From contig NZ_JPOJ01000001.1 in assembly GCF_000733855.1 (NCBI RefSeq), positions 2,170,001 through 2,234,000 on the forward strand: a stretch of DNA of 64,000 nucleotides, read 5' to 3'. The stretch's first letter is position 1; every line of letters begins with the position of its first letter. The translations under genes were made by a program, and so were the position numbers. The notes beneath the pieces are model-generated. The model worked only from the letters and a program-made list of their open reading frames with translations, was not told the origin of the DNA and searched no databases. This stretch comes from Methylomicrobium agile (lineage in GTDB: Bacteria; Pseudomonadota; Gammaproteobacteria; Methylococcales; Methylomonadaceae). Positions 59,595-64,000 of this stretch are shown in pieces.

Positions 59595-59625
59595 TTGACT
59601 TCAAGTTGACTTGAAATTTTATCCT
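59595..59625 (+). promoter_or_regulatory. MerR-type promoter of the methyltransferase
   Basis: -35 TTGACT (59595-59600) and -10-like TATCCT (59620-59625) are separated by 19 bases, the unusually long spacer of MerR-controlled promoters. The spacer holds an inverted repeat, TTCAAGT-TG-ACTTGAA (59600-59615), the expected operator. Confidence 0.65.
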
Positions 59626-59705
59626 AGCCCTGAACATAACGTGGTACAACACTGAAGCAATAATTTTGTGGTGATTTTTTATATTTGAACATTTAAGGAG
59701 TCGAT

Positions 59706-60359
59706 ATGGAAGCAAGTTTCTGGCATCAAAAATGGGAGCGCGGTGAGATTGCTTTTCATGAAAGCGAAGCAAACCCATTTCTGATAGCCCATTTTGAAAA
59801 ATTAAAGCTGGCAAAAGGTTGCCGTGTGTTCCTGCCTTTATGCGGCAAAACACGCGACATTTCCTGGTTACTTGGCTGCGGTTATCGAGTGGCTGGCGCC
59901 GAATTGAGCGAACTCGCCGTTAACGAGTTGTTTAAAGAACTTGGGTTAGAGCCGCAAATCTTTAAAGCTAGGGAGTTGGTCCGCTACAGCGCTAAAGATA
60001 TCGACATATTCGTGGGCGATATTTTTGATGTGTCTGCTGAATTTCTTGGGCCCATAAGCGCGATATACGATCGCGCTGCTTTAGTCGCCTTGCCTTCCAG
60101 CATACGAGAGCGATATACGTCCCATCTGATGAACATAACCGGCACAGCGCCGCAGTTGCTGATCTGTTATGAATACGACCAACGGTTGATGGATGGCCCT
60201 CCGTTTTCAGTTAACGAAAACGAAGTCAAGCAACATTATGGCGCTATGTACCAATTAAAGGCAGTTGAAAGCAAGCGTGTCGCGGGAGGTTTGAAGGGAA
60301 AAGTCGCATCAACGGAGACCGTCTGGTTGCTCCAGCACGTTAGCGTCAAACAGAGTTGA
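59706..60359 (+). CDS. tpm: Thiopurine S-methyltransferase (TPMT)
   Basis: A 217-residue SAM-dependent enzyme; AAGGAG precedes the ATG. The typical TPMT opening is ASFWHQKWERGEIAFHESEA. FLPLCGKTRDISWLLGCGYR is SAM motif I, VAGAELSELAVNELFKELGL is the following strand and helix, and IYDRAALVALPSSIRERYTS and PPFSVNENEVKQHYG are further conserved blocks. Bacterial TPMTs methylate selenium and tellurium compounds as well as thiopurines, which suits control by a metal- or oxidant-sensing MerR protein. Its promoter has MerR-type architecture. Confidence 0.92.
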   Translation: MEASFWHQKWERGEIAFHESEANPFLIAHFEKLKLAKGCRVFLPLCGKTRDISWLLGCGYRVAGAELSELAVNELFKELGLEPQIFKARELVRYSAKDIDIFVGDIFDVSAEFLGPISAIYDRAALVALPSSIRERYTSHLMNITGTAPQLLICYEYDQRLMDGPPFSVNENEVKQHYGAMYQLKAVESKRVAGGLKGKVASTETVWLLQHVSVKQS

Positions 60360-60402
60360 ACAGTTTCCAGTAAAGAGCGTCGAATAGTTCCCAGTTAAAG
60401 TG

Positions 60403-61728
60403 GAGGGTGTAAATAATTCCGTGTAACCGCTTATTTTCAGTGTAGTAAACTTCTCTCAAGGAGAGCAGAAAATGAGCGATATTATTAAAGACCCCACGAT
60501 GGTTGCCGCTTGACAAGATTTGGCCCGTGGCGTTAAGTCAGAGCGTGATTTAGCGGCACTGACTCAGGATTTACTGAAAATCACGGTAGAAGCCTCGCTG
60601 AATGCCGAAATGGATGCCCATTTAGGGTATGCCAAGCCTTCTCCCGAAGGCTATGGTTCCGGCAATAGTCGCAACGGTTATGGCACAAAAAAGCTGAAAA
60701 GCGGACACGGGGTCATTGAGATTGACACCCCACGCGATCGTAACGGCAGCTTCGAGCCGCCGCTGGTCACCAAGCATCAAACCCGCTTGAGTCATTTTGA
60801 CGATAAGATTCTGACCTTGTATGCCAAGGGCATGAGCACGCGAGATATCGTCGAAACCTTCCGCGAACTCTATGGCGCCGATATCTCGCCCACCCTGGTG
60901 TCTAATGTCACGGAAGCGGTACTGGGCAAAGTGATCGAGTGGCAATCCCGACCCTTGGATGCGCTCTATCCTATCCTCTATCTGGACTGCATTGTCGTCA
61001 AAATCCGGCAGGACAAGCGAGTCATCAACAAAGCCGTTTACCTGGCGCTCGGCGTCACCCTGGAAGGCAGAAAGGAGTTGCTGGGTCTGTGGCTGTCCGA
61101 AAATGAAGGCGCCAAATTCTGGCTGTCGGTCCTGACCGAACTGAAAAACCGCGGCGTCAAGGATGTGCTCATTGCCTGTGTCGATGGCTTAACCGGTTTT
61201 CCGGAAGCGATCGCCGCCGCTTTCCCAAGCACACAAGTCCAACTCTGTATCGTGCATAGGGTGCGCAATTCCTTGCGTTTCGTGTCCTGGAAAGACCGCA
61301 AAACCGTCGCCGCCGGGCTCCGGAAAATCTACCAGTCCGTTACCGTGACTGAAGCAGAACAGGAATTGGAAGCCTTTGCCGCGCAATGGGACGGCCAATA
61401 CCCCTCCATCAGTCGCTCCTGGCGCAACCACTGGGCCAACTTGATCGCATTCTTCGATTACCCTGACGCGATCCGGAAAATCATTTACACCACCAATGCC
61501 ATTGAATCGATCAATAGCGTGATTAGAAAAGCCATCAATCAACGGAAACTGTTCCCCAATGACGATTCGGCTATGAAAGTCATTTATTTGGCAATCGAGA
61601 ATGCCTCTAAAAAATGGTCCATGCCATTGCGCGATTGGAAGCCGGCTATTAATCAGTTTATGATTATGTTTCCAGACCGCATGCCCAATTAAATTTAACC
61701 GCGGTTTACACGGATTGTTTTACCCTCT
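60403..61728 (+). mobile_element. IS256-family insertion sequence
   Basis: Terminal inverted repeats are recognisable: near the left end GAGGGTGTAAATAATTCCGT and, inverted, near the right end GAGGGTAAAACAATCCGTGT. They share the core ATCCGTGTAA-CCGC with small indels. The element is about 1.33 kb and holds one transposase frame with a premature stop. I found no clear target duplication. Confidence 0.7.
60472..61692 (+). pseudogene. IS256-type mutator transposase with TGA at codon 14
   Basis: ATG at 60472 follows AAGGAGAGC. It opens MSDIIKDPTMVAA, then TGA at 60511-60513; the same frame continues uninterrupted for 393 codons. The rest is complete: ITVEASLNAEMDAHLGYAKP, NGYGTKKLKSGHGVIEIDTP, LDCIVVKIRQDKRVINKAVY (first catalytic Asp), VLIACVDGLTGFPEAIAAAF (second Asp), and FFDYPDAIRKIIYTTNAIES (Glu region later). 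One mutation separates it from a functional gene; reinitiation downstream or TGA readthrough could rescue it. Confidence 0.8.
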
Positions 61729-61774
61729 CAAAGGGTTACGGAGCTTACAACATAAGAGGCGTTGTTTGGCTTCT

Positions 61775-62365
61775 CTACGCTAGCGTCTCCCGATGTATGC
61801 CCGATTTTCCGCTGACCGGACAGCGCCTACCTCTTCGAGGATATCGCCTGCGATGACTTGCCGGCCCGCTTTTTCCGGGTTTGACTCGAAGTCTTGGGCG
61901 GCGAATTTTTTTTTCGACGGGCTCGGCGGTTTCGATCTTGACCGTACTGACTCCCTGTTCCTTCATTCCAAGCTTTTTCGCCGCGGCCTTCGAGAGGTCG
62001 ATTACGCGATCCTTCGCATAGGGCCCTCGGTCGTTGATCTCGACTTCGACCTTTTTCTTGTTTTCGAGATTGGTCACTTCCACTTCGGTCCCCAAAGGCA
62101 ACTCAGGATGGGCAGCCGTCATTTCCCGCTGATCGAAAACCTCGCCGCTGGCCGTCTTGCAGCCATGAAAACCGGGACCGTACCAAGAGGCTTCCCCTAC
62201 TTCTTTATGAGCCTTCCGGGGCGCTGCATCCTGAACTTTCGTCTCCGTTTTGGAGGCCGCTTCCCCTTCTTCTTTCCCGGTACACCCCGGCAATCCCGGA
62301 CTCGCACTCAACAGCGCGCATAAGCTGCCTTGAAGAAGGACATTTTTGACATTCAATATTTTCAT
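61775..62365 (-). CDS. RlpA-like lipoprotein (septal peptidoglycan-binding)
   Basis: A 196-residue protein. The N-terminus is a lipoprotein signal ending SPGLPGC. A linker leads to a double-psi beta-barrel with GEASWYGPGFHGCKTASGEV, EMTAAHPELPLGTEVEVTNL, VEVEINDRGPYAKDRVIDLS and AAKKLGMKEQGVSTVKIETA; this is the conserved RlpA core. The C-terminus after about residue 150 is highly basic (RRPRLRVKPGKSG), after a run of A that invites frameshift: neighbouring frames give more ordinary endings. The SPOR domain of full RlpA is absent. It faces the IS256 element tail to tail. Confidence 0.8.
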   Translation of the reverse strand: MKILNVKNVLLQGSLCALLSASPGLPGCTGKEEGEAASKTETKVQDAAPRKAHKEVGEASWYGPGFHGCKTASGEVFDQREMTAAHPELPLGTEVEVTNLENKKKVEVEINDRGPYAKDRVIDLSKAAAKKLGMKEQGVSTVKIETAEPVEKKIRRPRLRVKPGKSGPASHRRRYPRRGRRCPVSGKSGIHRETLA

Positions 62366-62730
62366 CGCGAAAACTATCGAATCGATTATTTAAGAGCCAT
62401 GATTATTAAATAAAACCCAAACGATAACTTCTAAATACTTCGATTAAAAAATAACTTCGTTAATTCATTTCTCGGGAAAAATTTCTTTACATTTAGTGAA
62501 TTATTTATATAAAAAAATAAATATAAACTATAACTCATACTAAGCTGCTTTCTTCATAAAGCTTTATTTTGTTTGATTCATGCCACAGGGAATGTTCGAT
62601 ACCGTACAGAACTTTTATATCAGCCCCGTATATTTTCATCATTCTTTTTATATAAAAAGAATGGGGTAATTGGCTAGATTTCAGACACAAATCAACCAAT
62701 GATTCATTAATATTTTCGAGGATGTATATC
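62366..62730. other. AT-rich spacer upstream of the KGG gene
   Basis: This stretch is clearly more AT-rich than its neighbours. One minus-strand frame (62732-62535) would encode a 65-residue peptide, MIYILENINESLVDLCLKSS and so on, but it has no ribosome site and overlaps the KGG leader. It may carry the stress promoter of the KGG gene. Confidence 0.35.
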
Positions 62731-63192
62731 ATGCCCAGACAAAGAGAAGAAACCGGCCAAGGCAAGTCAGCCCGCGGCTTTGCTTCAATGGATGAAGAAA
62801 AACAACGCGCAATTGCCAGCAAAGGCGGCCACGCCAGCCATGAGAAAGGCACCGCCCACGAGTTCACGCCGGAAGAAGCTCGGGAAGCCGGACGCAAAGG
62901 CGGCCAAGTCGCTCATGAGAGAGGCACCGCCCACGAATTCACTTCCGAAGAAGCCCGCGAAGCCGGACGCAAAGGCGGCCAGGTCGCTCATCAGAAAGGC
63001 ACCGCCCACGAGTTCACTTCCGAAGAAGCCCGCGAAGCCGGACGCAAAGGCGGCAAGGCCGCCCACGAGAAAGGCACCGCCCACGAGTTCACTTCCGAAG
63101 AAGCCCGGGAAGCCGGACGCAAAGGCGGCAAAGCTTCGCATGGCGGCGGCAGAGAAGAAGAAGGAGGGGAAGGGGAAGGAAGAGCGCATTAA
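62731..63192 (+). CDS. KGG-repeat general stress protein (YciG/Con-10-like)
   Basis: A 153-residue hydrophilic protein. ATG at 62731 is chosen for a GAGG 9 bases upstream; an ATG at 62722 is too close to it. The body consists of repeats of KGG(Q/K)(V/A)AHE(K/R)GTAHEF, then T(P/S)EEAREAGR, in which each 25-residue unit holds one KGG motif. Such proteins are disordered and appear under stress, desiccation or stationary phase. Bacterial members usually have two or three KGG units; this has four full units and a partial fifth. A terminator follows at 63215. Confidence 0.85.
   Translation: MPRQREETGQGKSARGFASMDEEKQRAIASKGGHASHEKGTAHEFTPEEAREAGRKGGQVAHERGTAHEFTSEEAREAGRKGGQVAHQKGTAHEFTSEEAREAGRKGGKAAHEKGTAHEFTSEEAREAGRKGGKASHGGGREEEGGEGEGRAH
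62821..63135 (+). repeat. 75-bp tandem repeats in the KGG gene
   Basis: Four successive 75-base units (starting at about 62821, 62896, 62971 and 63046) and a partial one at 63121. The units are nearly identical at DNA level, differing at few positions, so they arose recently or are kept alike by recombination. Confidence 0.85.
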
Positions 63193-63214
63193 ATTCATTC
63201 ATTTCCGTAATAAA

Positions 63215-63256
63215 AACGGCTCTCTAATAACGGATTTGTTAGAGGGTCGTTTTTTA
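63215..63256 (+). terminator. Terminator of the KGG gene
   Basis: AACGGCTCTCTAA and TTAGAGGGTCGTT pair with G-U allowance across TAACGGATTTG, followed by a run of six T. It lies 23 bases behind the KGG stop codon. Confidence 0.7.
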
Positions 63257-63561
63257 GGCTTTCCTTCGCACGGTAAATCGCTAAGGTGAGTGCCCGCCGG
63301 GGCGGGGGGTATCCGGCCGATTGTGCGTGGTGGATGCGCTTCGCTTATCCATCCTACGGCCCCTTAACTTAACGGCATTGCCCCATTCCGCCCCGTCCTG
63401 CTGATTACATCCTTACCGCCGTTCGCGAGAGTGGGAAACAGTTCGACGAAAACCTCCGTTTCAGCGGATTTATCGGATAAGCCAAAAGCCTCAAGGCCGT
63501 TTATCCATGTGTTTTTGGCCGTGGTTATTCGGGGAACCGGGAATCACGGCTCTCCTCATGC
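63257..63561. other. Intergenic stretch
   Basis: No gene recognised. It contains a GC-rich block at 63297-63330 and the phrase GGATGCGCTTCGCTTATCC (about 63334), which is a common dispersed intergenic repeat style in many proteobacteria. Confidence 0.35.
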
Positions 63562-63720
63562 CTATACCGCGCCCAAGAGCAGCATAACGAGAAAAATTAC
63601 CAGTATCAGGCCGAGTATGCCGCTGGGTCCATACCCTCAGCTCCGGCTATAAGGCCAAACGGGAACCGCGCCCAAAATGATCAAGAGTAAAATGACCAGC
63701 AATAGAGTACTTGTCGACAT
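63562..63720 (-). pseudogene. DUF3309-family membrane micro-protein with in-frame TGA
   Basis: From ATG at 63720 the minus strand reads MSTSTLLLVILLLIILGAVP, VWPYSRS, then TGA (63637-63639), then GYGPSGILGLILVIFLVMLL, LGAV and TAG. Members of DUF3309 have two short membrane helices joined by PTWPHSRSWGYGPSGG; the TGA stands exactly at the conserved Trp (TGG in the usual gene). One base change therefore splits a 52-residue protein. Readthrough would restore it fully. Confidence 0.75.
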
Positions 63721-64000
63721 AACGATTCTCCATAAAACGTAAACGCTAATCCTGAAGCCGGGCTTCGGCCTGGAACCCCGAGACTTCGGTACCGGCATCC
63801 CCGCTTCGCTCCCGCGGCGGTATTGAATCTGCACCGCAAATGATTCAAAACCCAATCGCCGGCACCCTCCGGATACCCGGCTTGATGCCCAAGAACAGGC
63901 CCGTAGATTTAATCTACGGTTAGGTTAGGGCGCTGTCTGTACCCTGAGCCGCACACGGAATGGTCCGCCCACATCGGGACAGCAACCCGGTTTTACGCCG
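63721..64000. other. Right edge of the window
   Basis: No convincing gene or RNA. It contains a hairpin AAGCCGGGCTTCGGCCTGG-like segment near 63752 and the palindrome at 63901. Confidence 0.3.
63901..63919. repeat. 19-base palindrome
   Basis: CCGTAGATT, one T, AATCTACGG. It is a perfect inverted repeat in non-coding DNA, the size of a repressor operator. No gene beside it is recognisable within the window. Confidence 0.45.

Noticed and set aside
62535-62732. 65-residue minus-strand peptide MIYILENINESLVDLC and so on
   Set aside because: Plausible-looking composition but no ribosome site, and its start overlaps the KGG gene leader; kept only as a remark.
1-64000. tRNA, rRNA and attachment sites
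   Set aside because: No cloverleaf or rRNA segment was recognised on either strand, and no convincing direct repeats flanking the ICE remnant were found by eye.

Overview
This 64-kb window comes from a GC-rich (roughly 55%) Gram-negative bacterium, most likely a gammaproteobacterium. The style of the chromosomal genes, the REP/RAYT content and the insertion sequences would fit a methanotroph-like lineage, but that last step is a guess. The core is a large remnant of an SXT/R391- or IncA/C-like integrative conjugative element (ICE), about 8.0-50.3 kb, set between chromosome-like flanks that carry insertion sequences and decaying genes.

Left flank (1-8 kb): the end of an IS630-type transposase, a MocR regulator, a fold-type-IV PLP aminotransferase and a DinB-fold protein, then an SDR. 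Around them are relics of a histidine phosphatase and a glutathione S-transferase, a 130-bp MITE, a REP-like inverted repeat, a dead IS5-type element and a REP-associated tyrosine transposase (RAYT).

ICE transfer block (8.09-21.7 kb, + strand): traL-traE-traK-traB-dsbC-traV-traA-[RRXRR/PLMP mini-protein]-traC-trbI-like-traF-traW-traU-traN, almost all translationally coupled. It encodes the core of an F-type type IV secretion system. Relaxase (traI), coupling protein (traD), traF/traH/traG of the distal cluster, integrase and setCD-type activators are absent, so the element looks truncated.

Cargo between traN and the s063-like gene (21.8-37.4 kb, - strand), which corresponds to an insertion hot spot of SXT-type ICEs: (i) hicA-hicB-SecB-like chaperone-HNH nuclease, read as a toxin-antitoxin-chaperone operon; (ii) a five-gene operon encoding a 1765-aa helicase-DUF1998 protein, a SNF2-like helicase, a 1326-aa adenine methyltransferase, a DUF3800 protein and a small possible BECR-fold protein. 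This second operon resembles DISARM class 1 with a fused DrmA-DrmB or Druantia DruE-like helicase and no PLD nuclease.

ICE maintenance block (37.6-50.3 kb): an s063-like gene, ssb, bet, exo (frameshifted), a CobS-type AAA+ ATPase, a WGR-like protein, DUF3150, a CobT-like VWA/HExxH protein and several small unknown genes. Nearly every gene has a structured leader. In at least four of them a second hairpin pairs the start codon with a segment upstream of the Shine-Dalgarno, and in three that segment can instead pair with the first hairpin: a family of candidate translational switches. A separate three-hairpin module occurs three times with compensatory base changes. An orphan leader at 50265-50298 has lost its gene and marks the right-hand break of the ICE.

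Right flank (50.3-64 kb): an SDR, a DsbA-fold protein, a DUF1778-GNAT toxin-antitoxin pair with a perfect operator, a 1718-aa sacsin/Hsp90-like ATPase-SF1 helicase fusion (candidate single-gene defence), a thiopurine methyltransferase beside a truncated MerR gene, an IS256-type element with a stop at codon 14, an RlpA-like lipoprotein, a KGG-repeat stress protein built of 75-bp tandem repeats, and a DUF3309 gene interrupted by TGA at its conserved Trp. Frameshifts at short homopolymers recur (exo, perhaps ssb and the RlpA-like gene), so some may be assembly errors.
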